DNA from: an uncultured Clostridia bacterium
Lineage (GTDB): Bacteria > Bacillota > Clostridia > TANB77 > CAG-508
Assembly (NCBI GenBank): GCA_944386695.1
Contig: CALXCB010000006.1
Location: 1 to 44,465 of the forward strand
DNA length: 44,465 nucleotides
Direction: 5' to 3'
The notes under the pieces are model-generated. The model made no database searches. It was not told the DNA's origin and saw only the letters and a list, made by a program, of their open reading frames with translations. The position numbers and the translations under genes were made by a program. Positions 36,457 through 44,465 of the stretch are shown here, in pieces. Within the stretch, counting starts at the first letter, position 1, and every line of letters begins with the position of its first letter.

Positions 36457-37113
36457 ATGGGACAAAAAGTACATCCAACAGGTGCAAGATTAGGAATAAT
36501 CAAAGATTGGAGCTCTAAATGGTATGCTGATGATAAACATTTTGCAGATTATTTAATAGAAGATCAAAAAATTCGTAAATTTTTAAAGAAAAAAGAATAC
36601 GAAGCTGGTATTTCTAATATCGAAATAGAAAGAACAGCAAAATTTATAAAAGTAAATGTTCATACAGCAAAACCTGGAATATTAATAGGGAAAGGTGGAG
36701 CTGGAGCTGAAAGCCTAAGAGCTGATATTAAAAAATTAATAGGAAAAGATGTAAATTTAAATGTTGTTGAGGTAAAAAATACAAGTTTAGATGCAACACT
36801 TGTTGCTGAAGATATAGCTTCACAACTAGAAAGAAGAATTTCATTCAGACGTGCCATGAAGCAATGCATGCAAAAAACTATGAAATCAGGAGCAGCTGGT
36901 ATTAAAACAGCAGTATCTGGAAGATTAGGTGGAGCTGATATGGCTAGAACTGAATTCTATAAAGAAGGAAATATTCCACTTCAAACTTTAAGAGCAGATA
37001 TAGATTATGGTTTTGCAGAAGCAGATACAACTTATGGAAAAATAGGTGTTAAAGTTTGGATATATAAAGGAGAAGTTCTTCCAAGTAAAAAAATGGAAGG
37101 AGGAGAAGCATAA
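36457..37113 (+). CDS. rpsC: 30S ribosomal protein S3
   Basis: S3 (uS3) lies at the mRNA entry tunnel and has helicase activity with S4 and S5. The 218-residue protein starts [14 protein letters not shown] and has the KH motif [18 protein letters not shown] and the C-terminal [17 protein letters not shown] 36457 is the conserved start; AAAGGAGG lies in the end of rplV. Confidence 0.99.
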   Translation: MGQKVHPTGARLGIIKDWSSKWYADDKHFADYLIEDQKIRKFLKKKEYEAGISNIEIERTAKFIKVNVHTAKPGILIGKGGAGAESLRADIKKLIGKDVNLNVVEVKNTSLDATLVAEDIASQLERRISFRRAMKQCMQKTMKSGAAGIKTAVSGRLGGADMARTEFYKEGNIPLQTLRADIDYGFAEADTTYGKIGVKVWIYKGEVLPSKKMEGGEA

Positions 37114-37559
37114 TGCCATTAATGCCAAAAAGAACAAAACATAGAAAAGTACAAAAAGGTAGACTTAGAGGAAAAGCAACTAGAGGAACTAGAATTACAG
37201 AGGGTGAATATGGATTACAAGCAATGGAAGCTGGATTAATCACAGGAAACCAAATAGAAGCTGCCAGAGTTGCAATGACTCGTTATATGAGAAGAGATGG
37301 TAAAGTTTGGATAAAAATCTTTCCAGACAAACCAATAACAAGAAAACCTGCCGGAACTCGTATGGGTAAAGGTAAAGGAAATACAGAATTTTGGGTTGCA
37401 CCTGTAAAACCAGGTAGAGTTATGTTTGAAATAGCTGGTGTATCAGATGCAATAGCAAGAGAAGCTTTAAGACTTGCAAAAAATAAATTATCTGTAAAAA
37501 CAAAAATTATTATGCGAGATAAAACAAACGAGGAGGGTGAAAATAATGAAAATAAATAA
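37113..37559 (+). CDS. rplP: 50S ribosomal protein L16
   Basis: L16 (uL16) supports the A-site tRNA on the 50S. The 148-residue protein begins [16 protein letters not shown] and has [18 protein letters not shown] and [20 protein letters not shown], of which [12 protein letters not shown] is diagnostic. Its ATG shares one base with the rpsC stop (TAATG), so translation is coupled. Confidence 0.99.
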   Translation: MPLMPKRTKHRKVQKGRLRGKATRGTRITEGEYGLQAMEAGLITGNQIEAARVAMTRYMRRDGKVWIKIFPDKPITRKPAGTRMGKGKGNTEFWVAPVKPGRVMFEIAGVSDAIAREALRLAKNKLSVKTKIIMRDKTNEEGENNENK

Positions 37560-37758
37560 AATAAAAGAAATGTCTTCACCTGAATTGGAGAAAGAATTAG
37601 GTGAATTAAAAACTGAATTATTTAAACTAAAATTTAGTTTAGCTACAAATTCTTTAAATAACCCTATGAAAATAAGAGAAGTGAAAAAAGATATAGCTAG
37701 AATTAATACAGTTTTAACAGAAAGAAAAATCGCTGAGAAGAAAGGGGTAAATGAGTAA
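37546..37758 (+). CDS. rpmC: 50S ribosomal protein L29
   Basis: L29 (uL29) is a small two-helix protein at the tunnel exit. The 70-residue product has [24 protein letters not shown] and the typical [19 protein letters not shown] (key part [10 protein letters not shown]). ATG 37546 has GGAGGG 8 bases upstream; it overlaps rplP by 14 bases. Confidence 0.97.
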   Translation: MKINKIKEMSSPELEKELGELKTELFKLKFSLATNSLNNPMKIREVKKDIARINTVLTERKIAEKKGVNE

Positions 37759-38024
37759 TGGAACAAAAAAGAAATCTTCGTAAGACAATGATTGGTACAG
37801 TTAAATCTAATAAAATGGATAAAACTGTAGTTGTAGCTGTTGAAAGAAATGTAAGACATAGTGTTTATGGAAAAATAGTAAAAAGAACATATACATTAAA
37901 AGCTCATGATGAAAATAACAGCTGTGAAATTGGAGATAAAGTAAAAGTTATGGAAACAAGACCTCTTTCAAAAGATAAAAGATGGAGAGTCGTTGAAATA
38001 GTTGAAAAAGCAATAATTAAATAA
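37758..38024 (+). CDS. rpsQ: 30S ribosomal protein S17
   Basis: S17 (uS17) is an early 16S rRNA-binding OB-fold protein. The 88-residue product has [21 protein letters not shown] (key part [14 protein letters not shown]), [10 protein letters not shown] and [16 protein letters not shown]. Its ATG shares a base with the rpmC stop codon. Confidence 0.99.
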   Translation: MEQKRNLRKTMIGTVKSNKMDKTVVVAVERNVRHSVYGKIVKRTYTLKAHDENNSCEIGDKVKVMETRPLSKDKRWRVVEIVEKAIIK

Positions 38025-38064
38025 AAAGGTAATATTTATCTTAGAAAAGGAGGATACAAATCAA

Positions 38065-38433
38065 ATGATACAACAACAAAGTAGATTGAAAGTAGCCGAC
38101 AATACAGGGGCTAAAGAAATAATGTGTATCAGATGTTTAGGTGGATCATATAGAAAAACTGCAAGTATTGGTGATATAATAGTTGCATCTGTAAAACAAG
38201 CAACACCAGGTGGAGTTGTAAAAAAAGGTGATGTTGTTAAAGCAGTTATAGTTAGAACTAAAAATCCAATAAGAAGAGCAGATGGTTCGTATATAAGATT
38301 TGATGAAAATGCTGCAGTAATAATAAGAGACGATAAAACACCAAGAGGAACACGTATATTTGGACCTGTAGCAAGAGAATTAAGAGATGGAGAATATATG
38401 AAAATACTTTCATTAGCTCCAGAAGTTTTATAG
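38065..38433 (+). CDS. rplN: 50S ribosomal protein L14
   Basis: L14 (uL14) forms an intersubunit bridge and is the binding site for RsfS. The 122-residue protein has [26 protein letters not shown], and [23 protein letters not shown] (key part GPVARELRD), all diagnostic. It starts behind AAAGGAGGA. Confidence 0.99.
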   Translation: MIQQQSRLKVADNTGAKEIMCIRCLGGSYRKTASIGDIIVASVKQATPGGVVKKGDVVKAVIVRTKNPIRRADGSYIRFDENAAVIIRDDKTPRGTRIFGPVARELRDGEYMKILSLAPEVL

Positions 38434-38455
38434 TAGTGAAAGGAGGAAAACCTTA

Positions 38456-38761
38456 ATGAAACTAAAAAAAGGCGACAATGTTATAGTTTTATCAGGAAAT
38501 GATAAAGGAAAAACAGGCGAAGTTTTAGAAGTTATACCAAAAACAGAAAAAGTAATAGTTAAAGGTGTAAATGTAAGAAAAAAACATGTTAAAGCAGCCC
38601 CAAATAAAGAAGGTGGAATAATAGCTTCAGAATATCCAATTCATTCTTCAATTGTCAATTTAGTTTGCCCAAAATGTGGAAAAACTACAAGGGTTGGATA
38701 TGTAATAGAAAATGGAAAGAAATTTAGAATTTGTAAAAAATGTGAGGCAAAAATAAATTAA
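38456..38761 (+). CDS. rplX: 50S ribosomal protein L24
   Basis: L24 (uL24) initiates 50S assembly. The 101-residue protein has the KOW motif [20 protein letters not shown] near the start and a zinc-ribbon-like C-terminus with CPKCGK and CKKCEAK, consistent with a zinc-binding form of L24. It follows rplN by 22 bases. Confidence 0.98.
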   Translation: MKLKKGDNVIVLSGNDKGKTGEVLEVIPKTEKVIVKGVNVRKKHVKAAPNKEGGIIASEYPIHSSIVNLVCPKCGKTTRVGYVIENGKKFRICKKCEAKIN

Positions 38762-38789
38762 TTTGTATGAAAGGAGGAACTTTTTGAAA

Positions 38790-39329
38790 ATGGAAGTCTT
38801 AAGAGAGCAATATGAAAAAGAAGTAGTTCCAGCTTTAATGAAAAAGTTTGGATACAAATCAATAATGCAAGTTCCAAAATTAGATAAAATAGTTATAAAT
38901 ATTGGTTTAGGAGATACAAGAGATAACCCTAAATCATTAGAAAATGCAATAAACGATTTAACACAAATTACAGGACAAAAACCTGTTGTAACAAAGGCTA
39001 AAAAGTCTATTGCAGCATTTAAAATAAGAGAAGGAGTAGACATTGGATGTAAAGTTACATTAAGAAGTAATAAGATGTATGACTTTGCTTATAAATTTAT
39101 GAATGTTGCCCTTCCAAGAGTTAGAGATTTTAGAGGAGTATCAGCAAATTCTTTTGATGGTAGAGGAAATTATTCTATAGGAGTAAAAGAACAACTAATA
39201 TTCCCTGAAATTGAATATGACAAAGTAGATAAATTAAGAGGAATGGATATAATTTTTGTAACTACTGCTAAATCTGATGAAGAAGCAAGAGAATTATTAA
39301 AATTATTAGGTATGCCATTTAAAGCTTAA
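38790..39329 (+). CDS. rplE: 50S ribosomal protein L5
   Basis: L5 (uL5) binds 5S rRNA and contacts the P-site tRNA. The 179-residue protein has [38 protein letters not shown] and [11 protein letters not shown], all typical. ATG 38790 is used, 12 bases after AAAGGAGG; TTG 38784, 6 bases after it and adding two residues, is a real alternative. Confidence 0.97.
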   Translation: MEVLREQYEKEVVPALMKKFGYKSIMQVPKLDKIVINIGLGDTRDNPKSLENAINDLTQITGQKPVVTKAKKSIAAFKIREGVDIGCKVTLRSNKMYDFAYKFMNVALPRVRDFRGVSANSFDGRGNYSIGVKEQLIFPEIEYDKVDKLRGMDIIFVTTAKSDEEARELLKLLGMPFKA

Positions 39330-39372
39330 TTAAAAATAGAATTTAAAATTTGAAATAGGAGGAATGAATTCT

Positions 39373-39558
39373 ATGGCAAAAATGTCAATGAAGGTTAAAC
39401 AACAAAAACCACAAAAATACAAAACAAGAGAATATAATAGATGTAAACTTTGTGGTAGACCACATGCATATATAAGAAAATATGGAATTTGTCGTATATG
39501 TTTTAGAGAATTAGCTCATAAAGGTGAAATCCCTGGAGTTAAAAAGGCAAGTTGGTAA
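39373..39558 (+). CDS. rpsN: 30S ribosomal protein S14, zinc-binding type
   Basis: S14 (uS14) completes the 30S head. The 61-residue length and four cysteines (CKLCGRPH and CRICF) show the zinc-binding short form. The protein ends [11 protein letters not shown], typical of this form. ATG 39373 lies 10 bases after AGGAGG. Confidence 0.98.
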   Translation: MAKMSMKVKQQKPQKYKTREYNRCKLCGRPHAYIRKYGICRICFRELAHKGEIPGVKKASW

Positions 39559-39592
39559 AATCAAGAAAAAAAGAAAAGGAGGTAAGTATAAA

Positions 39593-39994
39593 TTGAATAC
39601 TACAGATCCAATAGCAGATATGCTAACGAGAATTAGAAATGCAAATACTTCTAAACATAAAACTGTAGATGTACCTTGCTCTAAAATGAAATTAGGTATA
39701 GCTGAAATTTTATTTAAAGAAGGATATATAAAATCTTTTGAAGAAATCAAAGATGTTAACACACAAGGTGTTATAAGAATTACTTTAAAATATGATGAAA
39801 AAGGAACAAGAGTAATAGATGGATTAAAAAGAATTAGTAAACCAGGATTAAAAGTATATGCTGGAAAAGATGAATTACCTAGAGTATTAAACGGTTTAGG
39901 TATAGCTATAATTTCAACATCAAAAGGATTAATGACAGATAAAGAAGCAAGAAATGCTGGAATAGGTGGAGAAGTTTTAGCTTATGTTTGGTAG
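39593..39994 (+). CDS. rpsH: 30S ribosomal protein S8
   Basis: S8 (uS8) binds the central domain of 16S rRNA and regulates the spc operon in E. coli. The 133-residue protein starts with TTG 39593 behind AAAGGAGGT, giving the conserved [16 protein letters not shown]. It ends with [22 protein letters not shown] (key part [17 protein letters not shown]). Length is typical (about 132). Confidence 0.98.
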   Translation: MNTTDPIADMLTRIRNANTSKHKTVDVPCSKMKLGIAEILFKEGYIKSFEEIKDVNTQGVIRITLKYDEKGTRVIDGLKRISKPGLKVYAGKDELPRVLNGLGIAIISTSKGLMTDKEARNAGIGGEVLAYVW

Positions 39995-40008
39995 AAAGGA
40001 GAAGAAAA

Positions 40009-40545
40009 ATGTCTAGAATAGGAAATAAACCTATTACAGTACCTGATGGAGTTGAAGTAAAAATCGACGGGCAACATATTACTGTAAAAGGACCAAAAGG
40101 AACACTAGAAAGAACAATCGAACCAGAAATTTCTATGAAATTAGAAAATGGAATATTAACAGTTTCAAGAGATTCTGATGTAAGAAGAAGTAAAAGCTTA
40201 CATGGATTAACAAGAACTTTAATTAACAATATGATTATTGGTGTTCAACATGAATTTACTAGAGAATTACAAATAAATGGTGTTGGTTACAGAGTTCAAA
40301 AACAAGGAAATAATTTAAATCTTTCTCTTGGATATTCACACCCTGTAATTTTTGAAGCACCTCAAGGAATAACTTTTGATGTTCCAAATGCTAATACAAT
40401 TATAGTAAAAGGAATTGATAAAGAGTTGGTTGGTCAAACTGCTGCAGTTATCAGAACAAAAAGACCACCTGAAGTATATAGAGGTAAAGGAATTAAATAC
40501 GCTGAAGAAGTTATCAGACGTAAAGTTGGTAAAACTGGTAAATAG
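40009..40545 (+). CDS. rplF: 50S ribosomal protein L6
   Basis: L6 (uL6) lies near the GTPase centre. The 178-residue protein begins MSRIGNKPITVPDGV and has GPKGTL, GVGYRV and the C-terminal RPPEVYRGKGIKYAEEVIRRKVGKTGK (key part PEVYRGKGIKYA). ATG 40009 is the conserved start, after AAAGGAGAAG. Confidence 0.98.
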   Translation: MSRIGNKPITVPDGVEVKIDGQHITVKGPKGTLERTIEPEISMKLENGILTVSRDSDVRRSKSLHGLTRTLINNMIIGVQHEFTRELQINGVGYRVQKQGNNLNLSLGYSHPVIFEAPQGITFDVPNANTIIVKGIDKELVGQTAAVIRTKRPPEVYRGKGIKYAEEVIRRKVGKTGK

Positions 40546-40618
40546 AATATTAAAAATCAATTATCAAATAAAATAGTATTTGAAAAATAAACAAACCTTA
40601 GAAAGAAAGGAGAAAAAA

Positions 40619-40978
40619 ATGGTTTCAAAAACTAATAGAAAGTTTGAAAGAGCTAGAAGACATAAAAGAGTTAGAACTAAAATATCTGGAACAGCTGAAA
40701 GACCAAGATTATGTGTATATAGAAGCAATACCAATATCTATGTACAAATTATAGATGATGTTGCAGGAAATACTTTAGTTGCAGCTTCAACTCTAGATAA
40801 ACAAATAAAAGAAAAACATGCAAATAAAATTGCGGCAAAAGAAGTTGGAACTCTAATTGCAAAAAGAGCCGCTGAAAAAAATATAAAAGATGTAGTTTTT
40901 GACCGTGGAGGATATATATATCACGGAGTTATCAAAGAAGTTGCTGAAGCAGCAAGAGAAGGCGGTTTAGAGTTTTAG
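40619..40978 (+). CDS. rplR: 50S ribosomal protein L18
   Basis: L18 (uL18) binds 5S rRNA. The 119-residue protein has the basic N-terminus [24 protein letters not shown] (key part [12 protein letters not shown]) and the C-terminal [26 protein letters not shown] (key part [12 protein letters not shown]). The start follows AAAGGAG. The 73-base gap after rplF shows nothing specific. Confidence 0.98.
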   Translation: MVSKTNRKFERARRHKRVRTKISGTAERPRLCVYRSNTNIYVQIIDDVAGNTLVAASTLDKQIKEKHANKIAAKEVGTLIAKRAAEKNIKDVVFDRGGYIYHGVIKEVAEAAREGGLEF

Positions 40979-40992
40979 AACGTAGTAAAAAG

Positions 40993-41079
40993 TTGGAAAG
41001 AGTAACATCAGTTATTCACGCGCAGGGACATATCTTGTCCTTATAGGAAGACTATTGAAAAGATGTGACCCCTTTCCAG
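40993..41079 (+). ncRNA. Probable structured RNA element between rplR and rpsE
   Basis: A long closing stem is formed by GGAAAGAGTAACATC (40995-41009) and GATGTGACCCCTTTCC (41062-41077), with two mismatches and one bulge. Inside lie AGGGACA/TGTCCTT (41024-41030, 41036-41042) and a 4-bp hairpin ATAG/CTAT (41043-41046, 41052-41055), giving a three-way-junction shape. The G/C-rich CACGCGCAGGGACA stands out from the A/T-rich neighbourhood. The element ends 12 bases before the rpsE Shine-Dalgarno, so it is likely a cis-acting translational or processing control. I do not recognise a known class. Confidence 0.55.
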
Positions 41080-41106
41080 AAAAGAAAAGGAGGGAAAAGT
41101 AATTTA

Positions 41107-41598
41107 ATGGAAGAAAAGCAAGAAAATGAATTAAAAGAAAAAGTAGTCGCACTTAACAGAGTTACAAAAGTTGTTAAGGGTGGTAGACATATGAGATTTT
41201 CAGCAGTAGTAGTTGTTGGAGATGGCCAAGGTAGAGTTGGTGTTGGAAATGGTAAAGCTGCAGAAGTCCCAGAAGCTATCAAAAAGGCTATTCAAGAAGC
41301 TAAAAAGAATTTAATAAAAGTTCCAATAGTAGAAAATACTGTACCACATGAATTTGTTGGAAAATTTGATAGTGCAAAGGTTATGCTAAAACCAGCAGCA
41401 GCAGGTACAGGAATTATAGCAGGTGGTAGTGTTAGACCAGTATTAGAACTTGCAGGATATAAAAATATACGTACAAAAATAATTGGAACAAATAACCCAA
41501 GAAATGTAGTTTATGCTACAATAGAAGGGTTAAAGTCTATGCAAACACTTGAATCAGTCGCAGCAAAAAGAGGAAAGAAGACAGACGAAATTTTGTAG
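41107..41598 (+). CDS. rpsE: 30S ribosomal protein S5
   Basis: S5 (uS5) acts in decoding fidelity at the mRNA entry. The 163-residue protein has [21 protein letters not shown] (key part [16 protein letters not shown]), [15 protein letters not shown], and [14 protein letters not shown] 41107 is the first start after AAAGGAGGG. The gene is preceded by a structured intercistronic RNA and followed by rplO; rpmD (L30) is missing from its usual place. Confidence 0.98.
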   Translation: MEEKQENELKEKVVALNRVTKVVKGGRHMRFSAVVVVGDGQGRVGVGNGKAAEVPEAIKKAIQEAKKNLIKVPIVENTVPHEFVGKFDSAKVMLKPAAAGTGIIAGGSVRPVLELAGYKNIRTKIIGTNNPRNVVYATIEGLKSMQTLESVAAKRGKKTDEIL

Positions 41599-41645
41599 TT
41601 GCATTTTTTAGAAAGATATGATAAATTATTGATTGGAGGTGCAAA

Positions 41646-42080
41646 ATGAAAATCGAAGAATTAAAGCCAGCTGTGAAAAAAGTAAAAGCTAAGAGAGTTG
41701 GAAGAGGAATTGGTTCAGGACTAGGAAAAACTTCAGGTAGAGGACAAAAAGGACAAAAAGCAAGATCTGGCGGTGGAGTTAGACGTGGTTTTGAAGGTGG
41801 TCAAACACCATTATATAGAAGATTACCAAAAAGAGGATTTACAAATATTCATGCTAAGAATTATACAGAAGTAACACTTACTATGCTTAATAAATCAAAA
41901 GCAACAGATGTTACAGCTGAGAGTTTATTAGAAGAAGGAATAATTGGAAAAATTCAAGATGGAATCGTAGTTTTAGCAACAGGAAAATTAGAGAAAAAAT
42001 TAAATGTTAAAGCTGTTAGATTTACAGCAAAAGCAAAAGAAAATATCGAAGCTTTAGGCGGAAAGATTGAGGTGATTTAG
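41646..42080 (+). CDS. rplO: 50S ribosomal protein L15
   Basis: L15 (uL15) is a late-assembly 50S protein. The 144-residue product has [24 protein letters not shown] (key part [16 protein letters not shown]), [18 protein letters not shown], and an ending in [11 protein letters not shown]. It follows rpsE by 47 bases behind TTGGAGGTG. Confidence 0.98.
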   Translation: MKIEELKPAVKKVKAKRVGRGIGSGLGKTSGRGQKGQKARSGGGVRRGFEGGQTPLYRRLPKRGFTNIHAKNYTEVTLTMLNKSKATDVTAESLLEEGIIGKIQDGIVVLATGKLEKKLNVKAVRFTAKAKENIEALGGKIEVI

Positions 42081-43403
42081 TTGTTTAAAACCATACAAAA
42101 TGCGCTAAAAACACCTGATATAAGAAAAAAGCTTTGGTATACATTACTTTTAATTGTACTTTTTAGATTAGGTTGTTATATAACAGTTCCAGGTGTAAAT
42201 GCTACTGCATTAAATGAATTAATGGGAGATAGTTCATCAACTTTAGCTGGAATGATAAATTTAATTTCAGGTGGTGCGTTTTCAAACTTTTCAATATTTG
42301 CAATGAGTATTACACCATATATTACATCAACTATAATTATTCAACTTTTAGGAATGGTTATCCCATCTTTAGAAAGATTAACTAAAGAAGGTGGAGAAAC
42401 AGGAAAACAAAAAATTAATAGATATACAAAAATTTTGACTATAGTTTTAGCTTTAGTTGAAGCTATAGGAGTATATTTATCATACAGCTCATATGGAGTG
42501 TTTACAGATTCAAGTTTCTTAACAGCAACATTGATTGTTACAGGATTTGTTGCAGGAACATCACTTCTTATGTGGCTTGGAGAGCAAATTACTAATAAAG
42601 GTATAGGAAATGGAATTTCATTAATAATCTTTATTGGTATTATATCAAGATTACCATCTGTTTTGGTTACCATGTATGACTTAAGTGCAACTGCAGAAGG
42701 ATTTAGTACAACAGGTTTCCTAACAGCTTTAGGAATTGTTGTTGGAGCAATAATTCTAGTTGCAGCTGTTGTATATATGCAACAAGCAGAGAGAAGAATA
42801 CCTGTTCAATATTCAAAAAGAGTAGTTGGAAGAAAAATGGTTGGAGCACAAAGCTCAAATATACCACTTAAGCTTGCTATGGCAGGTGTTATGCCTATAA
42901 TATTTGCATCATCATTTTTAACATTTCCAGCAATGATAATACAAATATTTAACCACGATATTGCTTCAGCAACAGGTTTTTGGGCAACTTTATATAAATT
43001 CTCAATGGCAACATCATCTTCAAGTGTTGGTTGGGGATATACTATAGCAAATGCTCTAGTTTATTTATTACTAATAGTAGGATTTACATTCTTCTGGACT
43101 TATGCTATGACAAATCCAGCAGAAATATCTGCTAATATTAAGAAAAATGGTGGATTTATTCCAGGAATAAGAGCTGGAAAGCCTACAACAGAGTATTTAT
43201 CTAGTGTAATGTCTAAAATAACATTATTTGGAGGTTTCTATTTAGCAATAATAGCAATTTTACCAATGTTATTAAGATTTACATCTTTAGATATAACCTT
43301 TGGAGGAACAGCGATCCTAATTGTAGTAGGAGTTGCAATAGAATCAATTAATCAATTAGAATCTCAATTAGTAATGAGACATTATAAGGGATTTTTAGAA
43401 TAG
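42081..43403 (+). CDS. secY: Preprotein translocase subunit SecY
   Basis: SecY is the channel of the Sec translocon. The 440-residue protein has ten hydrophobic segments, with FRLGCYITVPGVN, GGAFSNFSIFAMSITPYI (key part SIFAMSITPYI), QQAERRIPVQY and a C-terminal NQLESQLVMRHYKGFL. The start is TTG 42081, directly after the rplO stop, with GAGGTGA in the end of rplO. A terminator follows, so adk, map, infA and later genes are not in this transcription unit. Confidence 0.98.
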   Translation: MFKTIQNALKTPDIRKKLWYTLLLIVLFRLGCYITVPGVNATALNELMGDSSSTLAGMINLISGGAFSNFSIFAMSITPYITSTIIIQLLGMVIPSLERLTKEGGETGKQKINRYTKILTIVLALVEAIGVYLSYSSYGVFTDSSFLTATLIVTGFVAGTSLLMWLGEQITNKGIGNGISLIIFIGIISRLPSVLVTMYDLSATAEGFSTTGFLTALGIVVGAIILVAAVVYMQQAERRIPVQYSKRVVGRKMVGAQSSNIPLKLAMAGVMPIIFASSFLTFPAMIIQIFNHDIASATGFWATLYKFSMATSSSSVGWGYTIANALVYLLLIVGFTFFWTYAMTNPAEISANIKKNGGFIPGIRAGKPTTEYLSSVMSKITLFGGFYLAIIAILPMLLRFTSLDITFGGTAILIVVGVAIESINQLESQLVMRHYKGFLE

Positions 43404-43415
43404 ATAGTAAAAAAA

Positions 43416-43452
43416 CCTCAAACTTTATTGAAATAAAGTTGAGGCTTTTTTT
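43416..43452. terminator. Bidirectional terminator after secY
   Basis: CCTCAAACTTTAT (43416-43428) pairs with ATAAAGTTGAGG (43433-43444) with one bulged A, followed by CTTTTTTT (43445-43452). On the minus strand the stem is followed by TTTTTTTACT, so it should also end the gene at 43451. Confidence 0.92.
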
Positions 43453-44191
43453 ATTCAACTAAAGTTGTTGAAGATTCTTTATTTTTTTCTAATTCAATCA
43501 ATTCATTAAGTTGTGAAATATTTTGATTGTATATTTTAAGAACAAATGAATATGAATTGTTTTTATTAGATTCTTCTGTAGTAAATATTGGATTAGACAT
43601 TGTAATTTCATTATCATTTATAGTTGTTTTATTTATATCTCTTGTAGCAAGCTTCCAAAAAGCTAAAGCATCTTCTGGTTTTATACCTAATAATTCAGTA
43701 TATGCGACAAATATTGCATTTAAATTGTTTACAGCTCCAAATAAAACTATTTCCTCTCGTTTGGTAGGATTATCTTTACTTATAGTAAATGTAGCATCAG
43801 TATCAGTTATAGTATAATCCCATTCATAGATTAAATCTTCTGCTACGGCAACACTTATGTGATTATCAGAAATTAATATATCACTATCTTGTGCTTTTAA
43901 ACCACTAGTAACTGAATTGAACTCTGCTTCATTACCGTTTTTATTTCTATGTAATCTTACACTGGCTGATTTTTCTTCTTTAAAATATGCCTTTAGATTA
44001 TTTAAAAAATCTGTTTTATCTACTTTTGTACTTATTTGGTCTGAATTTTCTTGAACTATATTATTGTTATTATTATTAATAGTATTAGTATTTGCAGTAT
44101 TGCGAAGACCATTTAATATTAATAGAAAAAGTAATATTAACAATATAATCACTATGATAGAAATTATTAGTAATAGCTTTTTTTTAGACAT
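43451..44191 (-). CDS. Single-pass membrane-anchored exported protein of unknown function
   Basis: I do not recognise this 246-residue protein. It has a short basic start (MSKKK), one strong hydrophobic segment (residues 5-26), an Asn/Thr-rich linker (near 30-50), and an extracellular domain of about 190 residues with mixed helix and strand. The absence of a lipobox cysteine argues against a lipoprotein. It has its own promoter and a strong GGGGGTGG ribosome site. The stop codon overlaps the T-run of the secY terminator. Confidence 0.75.
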   Translation of the reverse strand: MSKKKLLLIISIIVIILLILLFLLILNGLRNTANTNTINNNNNNIVQENSDQISTKVDKTDFLNNLKAYFKEEKSASVRLHRNKNGNEAEFNSVTSGLKAQDSDILISDNHISVAVAEDLIYEWDYTITDTDATFTISKDNPTKREEIVLFGAVNNLNAIFVAYTELLGIKPEDALAFWKLATRDINKTTINDNEITMSNPIFTTEESNKNNSYSFVLKIYNQNISQLNELIELEKNKESSTTLVE

Positions 44192-44212
44192 TTTACCACC
44201 CCCTAATTTAGA

Positions 44213-44241
44213 ATTCTATATGATAAGTTAAAAGATGTCAA
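44213..44241 (-). promoter_or_regulatory. SigA promoter for the minus-strand exported protein
   Basis: On the minus strand, TTGACA (44241-44236) and TAGAAT (44218-44213) are spaced 17 bp. Confidence 0.8.
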
Positions 44242-44264
44242 TAATATTACAAGTTTTTTACAAA

Positions 44265-44273
44265 TTCGACAAA
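44265..44273. promoter_or_regulatory. Exact Spo0A-box match between divergent promoters
   Basis: TTCGACAAA on the plus strand is the complement of the Spo0A box TTTGTCGAA. It lies 24 bp from the minus-strand -35 and 5 bp from the plus-strand -35, so it could serve either gene. Confidence 0.4.
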
Positions 44274-44277
44274 CCTA

Positions 44278-44306
44278 TTGCAAAACGAAAATAAGTAATG
44301 TATAAT
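44278..44306 (+). promoter_or_regulatory. SigA promoter for the truncated CDS at the window end
   Basis: TTGCAA (44278-44283) and TATAAT (44301-44306) are spaced 17 bp. The leader of about 98 bases contains a TATGAT/ATCATA hairpin (44325-44330, 44334-44339). Confidence 0.75.
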
Positions 44307-44410
44307 AAAATTGTATAAATAAAATATGATTGTATCATACAAAACGAATTGTAAAAACTGGAAAAAAAAGAATTTGTAATAAAAATATTTTTGTAATATA
44401 GGAGGATGTT

Positions 44411-44465
44411 ATGCAAAAAAATAATAAAAAACTAAACCGTAAAAACGTTGATACTCTAAGAGAGA
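44411..44465 (+). CDS. Partial CDS, cut by window end
   Basis: ATG 44411 lies behind GGAGGATGTT, and the frame MQKNNKKLNRKNVDTLRE stays open to the edge. The basic, Asn/Lys-rich N-terminus is too short to identify. Confidence 0.6.
   Translation, partial: MQKNNKKLNRKNVDTLRE

Noticed and set aside
43527..43817. 96-codon hydrophobic plus-strand frame opposite the exported-protein gene
   Set aside because: It is antisense to a well-supported gene with its own promoter and ribosome site.

Overview
The window comes from a low-GC, strictly anaerobic, spore-forming member of the Firmicutes, most likely class Clostridia and probably a gut-type lineage. The support is strong A/T codon bias, near-consensus SigA promoters, strong Shine-Dalgarno sites with frequent TTG starts, a trimeric [FeFe] hydrogenase, spoIIE, Spo0A-box-like sites, CIRCE/HrcA control of chaperones and a Gram-positive S10-spc ribosomal operon. 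No species name can be read from the sequence alone.

Layout. (1) 167-4380: hydC-hydB-hydA, an electron-bifurcating-type hydrogenase that couples NADH and ferredoxin to H2, with a small palindromic element between hydB and hydA. (2) 4395-9776: an LtaS-like lipoteichoic acid synthase, a membrane-anchored DNA-entry-type nuclease, an unrecognised acidic protein behind a structured leader, and a divergent DnaB-like helicase. (3) 9870-10322, minus strand: a small protein with a carboxypeptidase-regulatory-like fold and a Cys/His/Lys tail, possibly spore-related. (4) 10542-16161: pyrH-frr-ispA-cdsA-rseP-era-yqzL-recO, a growth and envelope operon in which ispA sits where uppS is expected and RseP lacks its PDZ domain. 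(5) 16396-18835: spoIIE, split by a one-base frameshift. (6) 18964-21429: a small accessory island with an Rpn-type nuclease/transposase on the minus strand and an AAA+/DUF4143 ATPase whose promoter is flanked by two copies of a 38-bp palindrome. (7) 21576-25472: metG and a large unrecognised coiled-coil protein. (8) 25554-32382: hrcA, terminator, two CIRCE operators, grpE-dnaK-dnaJ and rnr. (9) 32402-43403: the S10-spc ribosomal operon from rpsJ to secY, with an attenuator leader, an extra 59-codon ORF between rplW and rplB, a probable structured RNA between rplR and rpsE, and no rpmD. (10) 43451 to the end: an exported protein of unknown function divergent from a CDS cut by the window edge.

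Most of the window is housekeeping. I did not find a clear, large undescribed system. The items most worth a second look are smaller: the palindrome-flanked AAA+/DUF4143 promoter, a hairpin separating the Shine-Dalgarno from the start codon of hrcA, the structured segments inside the ribosomal operon, the PDZ-less RseP, the DnaB-like helicase neighbourhood and the broken spoIIE. Promoter, operator and RNA-structure calls were made by eye and have not been folded or searched.
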